From Jaltomata sinuosa (Eukaryota; Streptophyta; Magnoliopsida; Solanales; Solanaceae), in the NCBI GenBank assembly GCA_003996215.1, contig QJPP01003424.1:62001-126000 (forward strand): a stretch of 64,000 bases of DNA, in the 5' to 3' direction. Below are positions 46,037 through 57,960 of the stretch, in pieces; position 1 is the first letter of the stretch, and every line of letters begins with the position of its first letter. A program made the translations under genes and the position numbers. Below the pieces are notes generated by a model, which searched no databases, was not told where the DNA came from, and worked only from the letters and a program-made list of their open reading frames with translations.

Positions 46037-46058
46037 AGTCCCCGATAATGGCGTCAAA
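46037..46058 (-). promoter_or_regulatory. primer-binding site, Athila type, diverged
   Basis: Minus strand TTTTGACGCCATTATCGGGG then ACTT, compare TTTTGGCGCCGCTGCCGGGG in element 3. Gives orientation and the inner LTR end of the remnant. Confidence 0.7.
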
Positions 46059-46999
46059 AATTTATTGCTCCCAAATGCACATGCAAGTGCACGCGATCGT
46101 ACAAGTAATATATAATTTTAAATTCAAATATCATATCCATAGGGACTTATCGATTAACTATTTTACTAAATTAAGTTAATGCTAGTTATTTATTCAAGCT
46201 TTAAATTTTAAAGATGAATTTATGAATTAATTAAACTAAAAATAAAAGAAAATAACTAATGAATAATTAATCAAATAAAGAAAATATTTTTACGTAATTA
46301 ATATGATAAAATTGATCTAGGATTATGCATTCGCTAACAATCATGTTAAGTAAATATCATCGACTTATTTATTTATCTAGTTGTTAATTTTACGGGTTAA
46401 TGACATGACTATAGTCTTTCGAGCATCTAGTCGTCTATCCAGAATGGCCTCACAACTACATCATTGAGCAGGGATATGACATCCCATTACGAATGTATTT
46501 ATAGGTCTTTTCATTTCGTAACCAAGTAAGCTATTCTAGGTATATTTCTATCCTAGTCGCAAATCACGTCCTTGTTTTACCACCAATAAGATCTTACTCC
46601 CTATGTTCTTCGTTCTATCCCAATGATTTTTTTTTCAAGTTCACAAAGAGAATATAGATTTATTTTAATTATCGCGAAGCATTAAAATAGTAAGCACAAG
46701 AATATAAGAACAACTAATATGGTAAGAAAATACTCAAATCAATTGTCTATTAAGCAATCATGTAGTTAGCTACCATAATCCTAAAATGAGAAGTTTAACT
46801 CCACATAGACATGGAGCAATTACAATTATTCATCCAAAGAAAAATGTAAAAATAAATAATAAAGAAGAAGAAAAGAATAAATTAAAATTCTCTGGCTTCC
46901 ACGATGACTCTTAGTTCTTTTTAGGTTTAAAGTTTTGTAAAATCGTTCTTATAAAATATTTATAGGTGTAAAAAAAAGACACAAATAAAATAATTGAGT

Positions 47000-48640
47000 T
47001 CAAAATGGACCGAAAAAAATCAATCCCGGATTAAAATCTTGCCGCGACGCTGGCAACATTGCACCAACCCAATCCAGCGGTGCGCCTTCAGTTGCTGCTG
47101 CAGTGGTCTTCAAATGCCAAAACGTGGCCAGCAGGTATGTCTTCTTTCAGTTGCAATTTCATTTGTAGACTTTAGCTGAGTATGTATATATTATATTTTA
47201 TTCATTTCAATCAATGTGGTTGGCGGATTTCCTTATATGATTTCTTGTTTTTAATTTATTTTTATTTTAAATTTTTTCATCTTCACATTATTTTAATCCT
47301 ACACATAAAAATATCTAAAATAAGAATAATTCATAAAATTAATGCTCAAAAATATAACAAAAAAACTAAATGTGAGACAAATAATGACTAAATATATGTA
47401 CTTTTGACCTCACATCAATGTCAAATACACTTGCTTAAATTAATATTAGATACACGAGATGAAATTGATATTGGATATATTGGACGAAATCGATATTGAA
47501 TACAAATACACTGATAGATGTGAAATTGATACTGGATACGCAGATACACTCATAGAAATTGATACAAGCTTATGCATATATAGTCACATACATGCTTTCA
47601 AAATTGATATTGAATACACTCGTAAAAATTGATACTGATACAAGATACACACAAAAATTAAGTTGTAAACACAAATACATTGTGAAACACAAATATAAAG
47701 AATGAGATAGAGGATAGAGGGAGAGAGGAGAGCAAAAGAGGCGGTGTATCCCATACATAGTCGCATGACGCATCAAATACATGTATTCAGAATTAATCTC
47801 AGATAGCTTATGTAATTATTGAAACTATTATTTTATTAACTAATTAGTACCTATAATTTTACGTAAGTTGCTCCTTTTTAAAATTAAAGTAGCCAAAAGG
47901 CCACAAATATATACATGAAAAGATTCTGTTCCAAAAAAAGAAAAATTAGGACAAAGTGGCCCATCCGTGAAAAGGAGACAACATATTAGGCTCAAAACAT
48001 AAGCACACCTAATTCAGACAAAAAGAAAACAACAAATATACATATAGGGGCACCACTTTGGAAAGTGCCGGAACCTTTCTTCTTCTTCACTCTTCACTTG
48101 TCTTCTATATGCAAGCAACAAATCAAGAGCTCCTCTGCTGAAGGTTCCATTGGCTAATCCTCAGAGAACCATCGACCTGTTGAGAGCTTGGCCTGTGTTG
48201 TCATCCTGTTGAATGAGAAAAGATGTGGAGTTCTAAATCATGAGAATTGGATATTTAAATCTCTCACCATATGCCATGAAACCCATATGGGGTAAAACTG
48301 GTTTGAGGACACATGGCATCTATAGAGCAACCCATGTGGATTCCCTTTGTCTCAAAAGGCAAGTGGCCTCGAGAGGCACTTTTGAGCTAACGATGGTAGA
48401 GGATGCCTTCTAGGTTAAATTAGGATTCGGTGGCTTACTAACCACAATAACATGGCACAAGGGACAAACATGAGACATATTTGTCAGATTACTCAAGTGC
48501 GCGACCGAGCTCATAAAAATCTGAGCAGCACAAAAATATTAGCTGGTGTAGCCCACAATGGATAGAACGCGTGGCACAAGGATATAAGTCTAGGTACTAT
48601 AAGGCTCAGGTGGCACATTTTAATTGGTCAGGGTCTAATA
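47000..48640. other. AT-rich intergenic DNA with a degenerate repeat
   Basis: No gene seen. 47440-47660 holds a degenerate tandem repeat built on AAATTGATA(T/C)TGGATAC and GATACACT, with unit about 30-55 bases and irregular. 47700-47740 is GA-rich. 48220-48640 may be the outer part of the Tat LTR, but it shares no clear sequence with the 3' copy. Confidence 0.5.
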
Positions 48641-48644
48641 TTAT

Positions 48645-48993
48645 AACCTACGAATAGTTGCTTTATCTCACTTGTAAAGGTATTTATGTCCCATCTGTCT
48701 CTCAGTGAATACAATAGTTTCTTAGACTCCAAGTATCTCTTTTTCCTATATTGTGTATTGATTTTACAATAACTCAGATAGTTGGGAGTCACTCTTGCAA
48801 ATGCTTGGATCCATCTCAAGCATGCTTACATTTGTCTTCGTTACTTTGTTTATCTCGATTAAACAATTTATTGTTTATTTCCATTAATTTGTATTAATCA
48901 AATAACTAGTAAATCTATTCTACAACAAGGTTAAATCATAATGCGTTCTCTTGAGTCACGTACAAATTCAACTATACCAAATTTGGGTTAAAT
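48645..48993 (+). repeat. Tat element 5' LTR, recognisable part
   Basis: Pairs with 60660-60992. The outer boundary is unclear; the sequences diverge upstream of about 48645. Confidence 0.7.
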
Positions 48994-48995
48994 AG

Positions 48996-49016
48996 TTTGG
49001 CACCCACCTTGGGGCC
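48996..49016 (+). promoter_or_regulatory. primer-binding site, Tat/Ogre type
   Basis: TTTGGCACCCACCTTGGGGC lies directly after the LTR; the usual form in Tat/Retand elements is TTTGGCGCCCACCGTGGGGC. Confidence 0.7.
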
Positions 49017-49549
49017 AAAGCAATTGTGTGGGCTTAGTCTTGTTATTTCTTTGCTAGTTTTCTCTGTTTTGTTTTGCAAAATATAGGAGAATGGCAAAAA
49101 ATGGAGAATAAATCGAGAAAATAGCCGCAAATGGGGAGGCAACAAGGACTTTTCTTCTAGGCCTGACTGCCTCTTGTGGGCAAATTACCCACCAAAATGA
49201 GGAAGACCCAATTTATATTGTGGATTTAGCTAATGTGAACACTCAGAAGAAGAACCGCGAGCCTTCTTATGACAAAGAAGGAATGGAGGGAGGAGCAGTT
49301 GGTTCACAAGGCCTCAAAAAAATCCTAAAAAGTCTTTCCAACTCTCAGAAAGAGTTGGTGGTAAGGATGGAAGCCCAAGATAAGAGGTTGGATGAACACA
49401 GAGGAGGATTGGTGGGAGGGACTCCTTACTTTTCAAGAAGAAATGAGCAAAATGATGATGAGGATCTTGATAATAGGTCAGAGGACTATGAAGCAGAGGC
49501 CAAGCCCAGAACCCCACACTACTAAAAAAAGACCAAAATGAGACGGCCA

Positions 49550-49790
49550 AAAGCGATGCTGGCCATCGCTTTTTTGGCCAAAAGCGACGAAAAAGCGACG
49601 GCCTCACTACCGTGGGAAAATGACCTATCGCTTTTTAAAAAGCAACGGACAGCGTCGCCAAGCAAAAACCGATGATTTTTTTTTCATTTTTCCAGAAAAG
49701 CGACGGACGTCGTCACTCTGTTCTTGAACTTGAAGAACAAAGCGACGGACATCGTCGCTTTTCCTGGTAAATTTTTTCCAGAAAAGCAAC
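49550..49790. repeat. CACTA left subterminal repeats
   Basis: Many AAAGCGACGG and CGTCGCTTTT words in both directions, some forming hairpins. Same words at the other end. Confidence 0.85.
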
Positions 49791-50075
49791 GGATAAAAGA
49801 GATGTTGTCAGTCGATTTTCTGTATTTTTTCCAGCAGCAAAAATCTGCATTTTCAATATGCACCACCTACCATTTTAAAAACCTATTCAATACAGCCCAA
49901 ACCAGCAATTACAGTTCATAAAACAATAAAAATATCAACAACAAACTAAAAACAAAGTAAAAATCTAATAATCACATAAAAGGTCCACCAAAAAGACCTA
50001 TAAAGTATTCAATAACATTAAAAAAAGTGTCAAAATGTCAAATTGTGTCAAACTATAGAAGAAAATGGGGCAATC

Positions 50076-53000
50076 CTAATGGGGGGTAGTATCCACAAAC
50101 TCCTCCTCATTTTCAGTAGTCTCAGTAACGTCGTCACTTGATGACGAGGAGGAAGGAGTAGGATCTATACTACGACGGCGACGACCAACAAAGGACGACA
50201 TTTCTTCTCGAAGAGCCTAGACGGTCTTGGACAGATCATCAGTGGTATCAGTCCATTTTATTTCGAATTCTGCCAAGGCCCTAGAAAGATCTAAGATCTG
50301 CTGCGACATATGTGCAAGATGGACCCCATCAACCGCCTCAGCCTGGCGCGATGATCCAATACCATCCAGTCCTACCTAAATTCGTCGCAAATCATTCCTC
50401 CAGCCTAGACCATAGACTCCCCTTGCCACTTTTTTGGTCCATATTTGAGTGGCTTCCTCATTTGTAGGCTCAGTCGGCAAGCCCAGACCATGCTGAGTTT
50501 GGCTATACTCAGACAAAACACGTCCAAACTCATCCTGCATATTAAAAAATAAAAATTATAATATATATATATATATATATACTAATTCAAGATTCTAAAA
50601 CAAAACTCAAAACTAATTCAACAACCTATTTCAAATTCAAAGTTCTCAAATTCAAGTCAATAATCTAATTCAAGAACATAATTCCAAATTCAAGAACCAA
50701 CCTAATTCTAGTTCAAAAAATCATTTCTAAAGTTGAAAACTAATTCTTAACTCAAAACTAACAATTTAAATTAAAAAACTTAACTTAAAAAAACTTATAT
50801 TCAAGAACCTAATTCAAAAGGTTAAAGTTAAATACTAATTCAAGATTCTAAAACAAAACTCAAAACTAATTCAACAACCTATTTCAAATTCAAAGTTCCC
50901 AAATTCAAGTCAATAATCTAATTCAAGAACATAATTCCAAATTCAAGAAACAACCTAATTCTAGTTCAAAAAAACATTTCTAAAGTTGAAAACTAATTAT
51001 TATATATATATATATATATAAAACTATATATATGTTAGTACTTTATTATATTTAAACTTTAAAACTTACATAGGTGTTTTGATCCCTCTGCTCGACCCAT
51101 ACATCCGGATCTGACTCATTTTTTTTATCTCATATGTGGCCTTTCTTAAATAGCTCAGCCTGAGTCGGAGGGCGCCCCAAGTCCTTCTCCTGCAAACAAA
51201 ATAAATTTAACATAATAAAGTAATATAATTAATATTATTTAATCAAGTTTATATAAACATATATATAAGTTAAAAGGTTAATATTATTACTTACCATATC
51301 CCTTGCAACGTCCGCTACACTCTTTGCACCCATAGTGTGCAACGATCCACCTTTAACACTACCTCTAGCTTTCTTGCTTTGTTCAAACAATGATTTGAAC
51401 TCTTCTGAATCCCAATACTTCTGAAGCTGCTCATGAAGATGAGGTAGAAGCCAAGATCCACACTTCTTACTATCCCAAATTTTTTTAAGCCATTGTCGTA
51501 GCCTGACACTGGCCTTCCCCGCGAAAGTAGTGGAAATGATCTTATTGTACTTTCGCTTCCAAGTACACATTGTCTAAAAGAAAGAAATGATTAGTATTAG
51601 ATGATATATATATGTATGTATATTATGAAGAGTTAATATATATATATATATATAAAACTTAAACTCATCAAACATGGCCTGTTGGATCGATCTTGGAATC
51701 TCTGACCAAGAGGTCCAAGGTTCTGTAAAAAGCCTCTTAATTGCCTCCTTTAGAGCACGTTGGGGCTCTTTCATGGGATACCACCTATAAAGAACATAAT
51801 AAGAATCAAGTGATAAATAATTAATTAATATGAAAAAACAAACTTATCAATTAATTAGAAAAAAACTTACGATAATCCTTCAGGGTGAATCATGACTCTA
51901 CCAATGGCGTCATGCTCGCCGAGTCTCAGATTCACGTCGTTCCCTTCCTCCTCTGAAAGTGCTAATGCAGGTAATGGTGGAAGTCTATGACACTGAGTCA
52001 ATGGGGGTGTAGAGGTCTGTGTGTCAGACTAAGAGCTGGTATCTCTAAGTCTCAAGCCTGATAAGTGGGGGGAAAAAGAATCACGTGGGGATGGCGTACC
52101 AGATGGTAATCTGGTAGTCCCGCTGCCATGTGGTGGAGGCATAGAGGGTGTAGGCATGAAAGTCATGTGATGATGAGTAGTAGTGGGTCTAGGACCATGA
52201 TAATCTACTGGATTCCCAGTTCCATAGGGAACAGGCACTGGTGGAGTAGAGCGAATCTGTGGCGAAGATGAAAGATGACCTGGAATATCGTCATGCTCTA
52301 TAGGCCTCCTAGAGCTCTTCCTAGACTTACTAGACTTGCTAGTACTAGTTTAACTAGGACGACCTCGATCACCATCACCTGACGACATCTGTATGCATAA
52401 CCAAAAACAAATTCAAAATTTCCAAATTCAAGAAACTAATTCAAAACTAACACTAACCTAAAGTTGAAAACTAATAGCAAACATTAACCTAAACTAAGGT
52501 TCACAAAGACTAACAATTTAAAGTAACAAACTCAACTTAAAAAAACTTAGATTCAAGAACCTAATTCAAAAGGTTAAAGTTAAATACTAATTCAAGATTC
52601 TAAAACAAAACTCAAAACTAATTCAACAACCTATTTCAAATTCAAAGTTCTCAAATTCAAGTTAATAATTTAATTCACAAACTAATAGCAAGCCTAAACT
52701 AAGGTTCACAAACTAATAGCAAGCCTAAACTAAGGTTCACAAACTAATAGCAAGCCTAAACTAAGGTTCACAAACTAATTAGCAAGCCTAAACTAAAATT
52801 CACAAACTTAACTTAAAAAAACTTAGATTCAAGAACCTAATTCCAAATTCAAGAATCAACCTAATTCTAGTTCAAAAAATCATTCCTAAAGTTGAAAACT
52901 AATTCTTAACTCAAGACTAAAAAACTTAACTTAAAAAAGCTTAACTTAAAAAAAACTAAGATTAAATTACCTAATTCAAAAGGTTAAAGTTAAATACTAA

Positions 53001-56000
53001 TTCAAGATTCTAAAACAAAACTCAAAACTAATTCAAAAACCTATTTCAAATTCAAAGTTTCCAAATTCAAGTCAATAATCTAATTCAAGAACATAATTTC
53101 AAATTCAAGTTCCAAATTCAAGTTCAAGTCCTAATTCCAAATTCAAGTTCAAAATTCAAGTTCCTAATTCAAGTTCAAAAAATCATTCCTAAAGTTGAAA
53201 ACTAATTCTGAACTTAAAACTAACAAACTTAACTTAAAAAAGTTTAACTTAAAACAACTAAGGTTCAAGAGCCTAATTCCAAATTCAAGTTCAAGTCCTA
53301 ATCCTAATTCAAGTTCCAAATTAAAGTTCAAGTCCTAATTCCAAATTCAAGTTCAAAATTCAAATTCCTAATTCAAGTTCAAAAAATCATTCCTAAAGTT
53401 GAAAACTAATTCTCAACTCAAAACTAACAAACTTAACTTTAAAAAGTTTAACTTAAAAAAACTAAGGTTCAAGAGCTTAATTCCAAATTCAAGTTCTAGT
53501 CCTAATCCTAATTCAAATTCTAAATTAAAGTTCCAAATTCAAGTTCAAGTCTTCATTCCAAATTCAAGTTTAAAATTCAAGTTCCTAATTCAAGTTCAAA
53601 AAATCATTCCTAAAGTTGAAAACTAATTATTCTCAACTCAAAACTAACAAACTTAACTTAAAAAAGTTTAACTTGAAAAAACTAAGGTTCAAGAACCTAA
53701 TTCCAAATTCAAGTTCTAGTCCTAATCCTAATTCAAGTTCCAAATTCAAGTTCTAAATTCAAGTTCAAGTCCTAATTCCAAATTCAAGTTCAAAATTCAA
53801 GTTCAAAAAATCATTCCTTAAGTTTAAAACTAATTCTCAACTCAAAACTAACAAACTTAACTTAAAAAAGTTTAACTTAAAAAAACTAAGGTTCAAGAAC
53901 CTAATTACAAATTCAAATTCAAGTCCTAATCCTAATTCAAGTTTCAAATTAAAGTTTCAAATTCAAGTTCAAGTCCTAATTCCAAATTCAAGTTCAAAAT
54001 TCAAGTTCCTATTTCAAGTTCAAAAAATCATTCCTAAAGTTGAAAACTAATTCTCCACTCAAAACTAACAAACTTAACTTAAAAAAGTTCAACTTAAAAA
54101 AACTAAGGTTCAAGAGCCTAATTCCAAATTCAAGTTCTAGTCCTAATCCTAATTCAAGTTCCAAATTAAAGTTCCAAATTCAAGTTCAAGTCCTAATTCC
54201 AAATTCAAGTTCAAAAAATCATTCCTAAAGTTTAAAACTAATTATTCTCAACTCAAAACTAACAAACTTAACTTAAGAAAGTTTAACTTAAAAAAACTAA
54301 GGTTCAAGAACCTAATTTCAAATTCAAGTTCTAGTCCTAATCCTAATTCAAGTTCCAAATTCAAGTTCAAGTCCTAATTCCAAATTCAAGTTCAAAATTC
54401 AAGTTCCTAATTCAAGTTCAAAAAATCATTCCTAAAGTTGAAAACTAATTATTCTCAACTCAAAACTAACAAACTTAACTTAAAAAAGTTTAACTTAAAA
54501 AAAACTAAGGTTCAAGAGCCTAATTCCAAATTCAAGTTCTAGACCTAATCCTAATTCAAGTTCCAAATTCAAGTTCAAGTCCTAATTCCAAATTGAAGTT
54601 CAAAATTTAAGTTCCTAATTCTAGTTCAATAAATTATTCCTAAATTTGAAAACTAATTCGTAACTCAAGACTAAAAAACTTAACTTAAAAAAGCTTAACT
54701 TAAAAAAAACTAAGATTCAATTACCTAATTCAAAAGGGTAAAGTTAAATACTATTTCAAGATTCTAAATCAAAACTCAAAACTAATTCAACAACCTATTT
54801 CAAATTCAAAGTTCCCAAATTCAAGTCAATAATCTAATTCAAGAACATAATTTCAAATTCAAGTCCTAATCCTAATTCAAGTTTCAATTAAAGTTCCAAA
54901 TTCAAGTTCAAGTCCTAATTCCAAATTCAAGTTCAAAATTCAAGTTCCTAATTCAAGTTCAAAAAATCATTCCTAAAGTTGAAAACTAATTATTCTCAAC
55001 TCAAAACTAACAAACATAACTTAAAAAAGTTTAACTTAAAAAAACTAAGGTTCAAGAACCTAATTTAAAATTCAAGTTCTAGTCCTAATCCTAATTCAAG
55101 TTCCAAATTAAAGTTCCAAATTCAAGTTCAAGTCCTAATTCCAAATTCAAGTTCAAAATTCAAGTTCCTAATTCAAGTTCAAAAAATCATTCCTAAAGTT
55201 GAAAACTAATTATTCTCAACTCAAAACTAACAAACTTAACTTAAAAAAGTTAACCCAAAAAAACTAAGGTACAAGAACCTAATTCCAAATTCAAGTTCTA
55301 GTCCTAATCTTAATTCAAGTTCCAAATTCTAGTTCAAAAAATCATTCCTAAAGTTGAAAACTAATTCTAACCTCAAAACTAACAAACTTAACTTAAAAAA
55401 ACTAAGGTTCAAGAGCCTAATTCAAGAACCTAATTCCAAATTCAAGTCCTAATCCTAATTCAAGTTCCAAATCCTAATTCCAAATTCAAGTTCAAAATTC
55501 AAGTACTTAATTCAAGTTCAAAAAAGAACCTAAATTAAGGTTCACAAACTAATTATAGCAAGCCTAAACTAAGGTTCACAAACTAATTATAGCAAGCCTA
55601 AACTAAGGTTCACAAACTAATTAGCAGGCCTAAACTAAGGTTCACAAACTAATAGCAAGCCTAAACTAAGGTTCACAAACTAATTATAGCAAGCCATAAA
55701 CTAAGTTTCACAAACTAATAGAAAGTCTAAATTAAGGTTCACAAACTAATTAACAAGCCTAAACTAAGGTTCACAAACTAATAGCAAGCCTAAGCGCCTA
55801 AACTAAGGTTCACAAACTAATTAGCAAACCTAAACTAATTAAAGTTCATAAACTAAGAATATAATCTAAAAAAGTAATTTTTCACTATCAATTTTTTCAT
55901 ATATCAATTTTCAATATCAATTTCTCAAAATCTTAGTTTAGAATTCAACAACACCACCAACAACATATACATCATAGTCTAAATTCAAGAAAAACAACAT

Positions 56001-56226
56001 ACCCTAGTCTAGAATACACTATCAATTTTTGAAAATAAAAATATCCAAATTAAACCCTAACCTTCAAATCAAAAAAATAACTAACCTCAAAATGGGAGGA
56101 GGTTGGAGGGAGGAGGCTAACGGTGGAGGAGAGGCGGTGGAGGGAGCGGTGGTCGAGGAGCAGCAGTGGAGCAGCGTGGATGAGGAGAGGAGGAGAGGAG
56201 GAGAGAAAAGAGAAAGAGAGAAATGA
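50076..56226 (-). pseudogene. CACTA TNPA-like gene (Transposase_24, Ptta/En/Spm), with a 3.7-kb leader intron
   Basis: A CT-rich leader (56226-56086) ends at TTGAG/GTTAG; the next acceptor TGCATACAG lies directly before ATG 52388. Exons: 52388-51871 (His/Pro-rich, THHHMTFMPTPSMPPP; stops inside), about 51787-51665 (RALKEAIKRLFTEPWTSWSE), about 51576-51295 (CTWKRKYNKIISTTFAGKAS, LHEQLQKYWDSEEFKSLFEQ, GSLHTMGAKSVADVARDM), about 51195-51070 (DLGRPPTQAELFKK, WVEQRDQNTY), about 50534-50076 (DEFGRVLSEYSQTQHGLGLP, acidic tail ENEEEFVDTTPH). The middle exons are the Transposase_24 domain; such proteins bind subterminal repeats. Stops (for example after KKGHI) show decay. Confidence 0.8.
52389..56085 (-). 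repeat. leader intron filled with repeats
   Basis: About 53170-55350 is a tandem array with period roughly 190-218 bp (the anchor TTCAAAAAATCATTCCTAAAG recurs near 52880, 53170, 53380, 53597, 53805, 54020, 54210, 54418, 54960, 55180 and 55335), itself built from short AATTCAAGTTC words. Both flanks (52670-52800 and 55530-55850) hold a second, about 33-bp repeat TTCACAAACTAATAGCAAGC with CTAAACTAAGG. G is very rare on the plus strand outside the AAG words. Short ORFs inside are artefacts of the repeat. Confidence 0.88.
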
Positions 56227-56259
56227 GGGAAAGAGACCCCCATTGGGTCTCTGTATATT

Positions 56260-56665
56260 TTAAAAAGCGACGGACAGCGTCGCTTCTGTCTGTCACTTTT
56301 TTAAATGAGTTGACCGCATCTTGACCAAAAAGCGACGGACAAAAGCGACGCTGTCCGTCATTTTTTTTTTAAAATATAAATTTAATTTTAAAGAAAGCGA
56401 CGGACAGCATCGCTTTCTTTAAAATTATTATTATTATTATTTCATATTTGTGAAGCTGTCCATCGCTTATATTAAAAAAATTAAAACTAATTATTTGTAA
56501 ATATTTTTGGCCCAAAAATCTGCCAAAAAAGCCGACGAAATTAGAGACGTTGTCCATCGCTTATGTAAAAAAATAATTATAAATTAAAAAAAAATTGAAA
56601 AGCGACGGACAACGTCATTTTTTCCGTCGCTTTTCATTAGCGATGTTGTCCGTCGCTTTTCTAGC
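56260..56665. repeat. CACTA right subterminal repeats
   Basis: AAAGCGACGGACAGCGTCGC words in both directions with several hairpin pairs, separated by AT-rich sequence; ends at the terminal repeat 56694. They lie directly upstream of the CT-rich leader, so they may also act on the promoter. Confidence 0.85.
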
Positions 56666-57960
56666 AGTCCCAAATTGAGCTGTTTTTAGTAGTGCCATCC
56701 CCCATGATGAAAATACTGATGAAATCATTAAGGAGACTTTATCAAACTTCAATCTCTCCTGAATTGCATCCCCGGGGTTCTACCCACTATTAAAGGTTCA
56801 GACTCAAAGAGCTATGCTAGGGTACCATACATGGCTAGTGCAGTGACCAGGCTTATTCTAAAGAGGTTTAAAATGCTAGATATTCCCAAATATGATAGGA
56901 CTTTGGACCCCCAGGAGCATTTACTATCTTTCATGACGGTTGTGAACGGCAATGAACTGACAAAGGAAGAGGTTGAGTCTGTGATGGAGAAGAAATTTAG
57001 AGAAAACTTGTTGGGAGGAGCTCTAGTCTTGTATTTTCTCTTACCATAATATTCTATTAATTCATTTAACATGTTGGCTGACAGCTTTGTCAGAGCTCAT
57101 GATGGGGAAATAAAAATACAATCCCACAAGGGGGACATTTTCAAAATTGAGCGAGGAGATACGAATCTGCTCCAAGAGTTCGTCGTGCAATTCCATAAGA
57201 AAAGGATGAAACTTTCGGTGATGCCAAATGAGTGGGTTGCCCAAGATTTCACTAAAGGGATTAACCCCAAAAGCTTAGTTTCCTTATTTAAATTAAAAGA
57301 AAGCTTAAAAGAGTTTGTGGCCACGACATGGGAAGACGTCCACATTCGTTATGAGTCCAAGATTCAGATTAAAGATGACTGCAAAAGAGTCATTACCAAG
57401 GGTCCACGGGCATGAAATGAGTCAAAGGCCATGAAGAACCCATGGTATACTGGCAAAATGGTTGCTTGAAATTCTACACGATGGGTGGATTCAAAGGCTT
57501 TGCCACAAGGGAGATACACACCTTAGAGTGTTGATACAAGGGACATCGTGAGATGACAAGCTCGATCCAAGCTTGTCACGAGAGGAAGGATACAGGGACT
57601 CCCAATAAAGAGGACTACAGGCCAAGGAGCCTGCACAACTTGTGATGTATGTTGTTAATAGAATTCCTAGTCTCTCGGAATACAACTTTACCATTAGCCA
57701 GGTGGACCTCATTTCAACCATTTAAGACATCAGTGGGGCCAAATTCCCAAAAACTATTCACTCGAGCTTAGACTCGAGAAATAAGAACCTGTGGTGTGAG
57801 TTCCAGAGGACTCATGGCTATGACACCGGAGACTACCATTAACTCATAGAAGCGATTGCTGACTTGATTAAGGATGGACACTTGAATAAATTCCTTAGCA
57901 ATTGAGCCAGGGACAACTACGAAAAAGGGTCCAAGGGAAGCAGGCAACCTGTTAACCCGA

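Larger units (their letters stand above)
44768..47000 (-). mobile_element. old Athila-like remnant, 5' part (non-autonomous)
   Basis: On the minus strand: LTR with a TATA-like CCTATAAATATTTTATAAG at about 46967-46949, an LTR end with a CTATGGATATGATAT block and ATGTGCATTTGGGAGC, a primer-binding site at 46058-46037, one ORF (45438-44989), the post-pol motif (44950-44902), then the element 3 insertion. Only about 1.1 kb lies between primer site and post-pol motif, so gag and pol are almost wholly absent. The LTR's outer end (somewhere near 47000-47200) is not defined. Confidence 0.65.
49514..56697 (-). mobile_element. CACTA (En/Spm) DNA transposon, 7178 bp, with CCA target duplication
   Basis: Left end CACTACTAAAAAAAGACC at 49517; right end, reverse complement CACTACTAAAAACAGCTC, at 56694. 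Target duplication CCA at 49514-49516 and 56695-56697, the 3-bp size normal for CACTA. Both ends carry subterminal repeats of AAGCGACG-n5-CGTCGCTT type (49550-49760 and 56260-56660), as expected for transposase-binding sites. It carries one TNPA-type gene on the minus strand and no TNPD transposase, so it needs help in trans. Confidence 0.93.
49220..57960 (+). pseudogene. Tat gag, split by the CACTA insertion
   Basis: Left piece 49220-49516 (LKKILKSLSNSQKELVVRME, acidic linker) stops at the CACTA end; the right piece resumes after 56694. 56831-57047 reads RFKMLDIPKYDRTLDPQEHL and KKFRENLLGGALVLYF; 57071-57412 reads MLADSFVRAHDGEIKIQ, LLQEFVVQFHKKRMKLS and FVATTWEDVHIRYESKIQ, all characteristic of Tat Gag. 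At about 57780-57960 a short Cys/His motif (WCEFQRTHGYDTGDYH, then DLIKDGHLNKFLSN) is the Gag C-terminal part. Stops and frame changes throughout. Confidence 0.8.

Noticed and set aside
53399..54228. Asn/Lys/Ser-rich ORFs on the plus strand in the CACTA array
   Set aside because: They arise from the AATTCAAGTTC repeat lacking stops in one frame; not conserved proteins.
56029..56226. 65-codon plus-strand ORF (Gly/Glu-rich) near the CACTA right end
   Set aside because: It is the antisense of a CT-rich leader; low-complexity translation, no start context.
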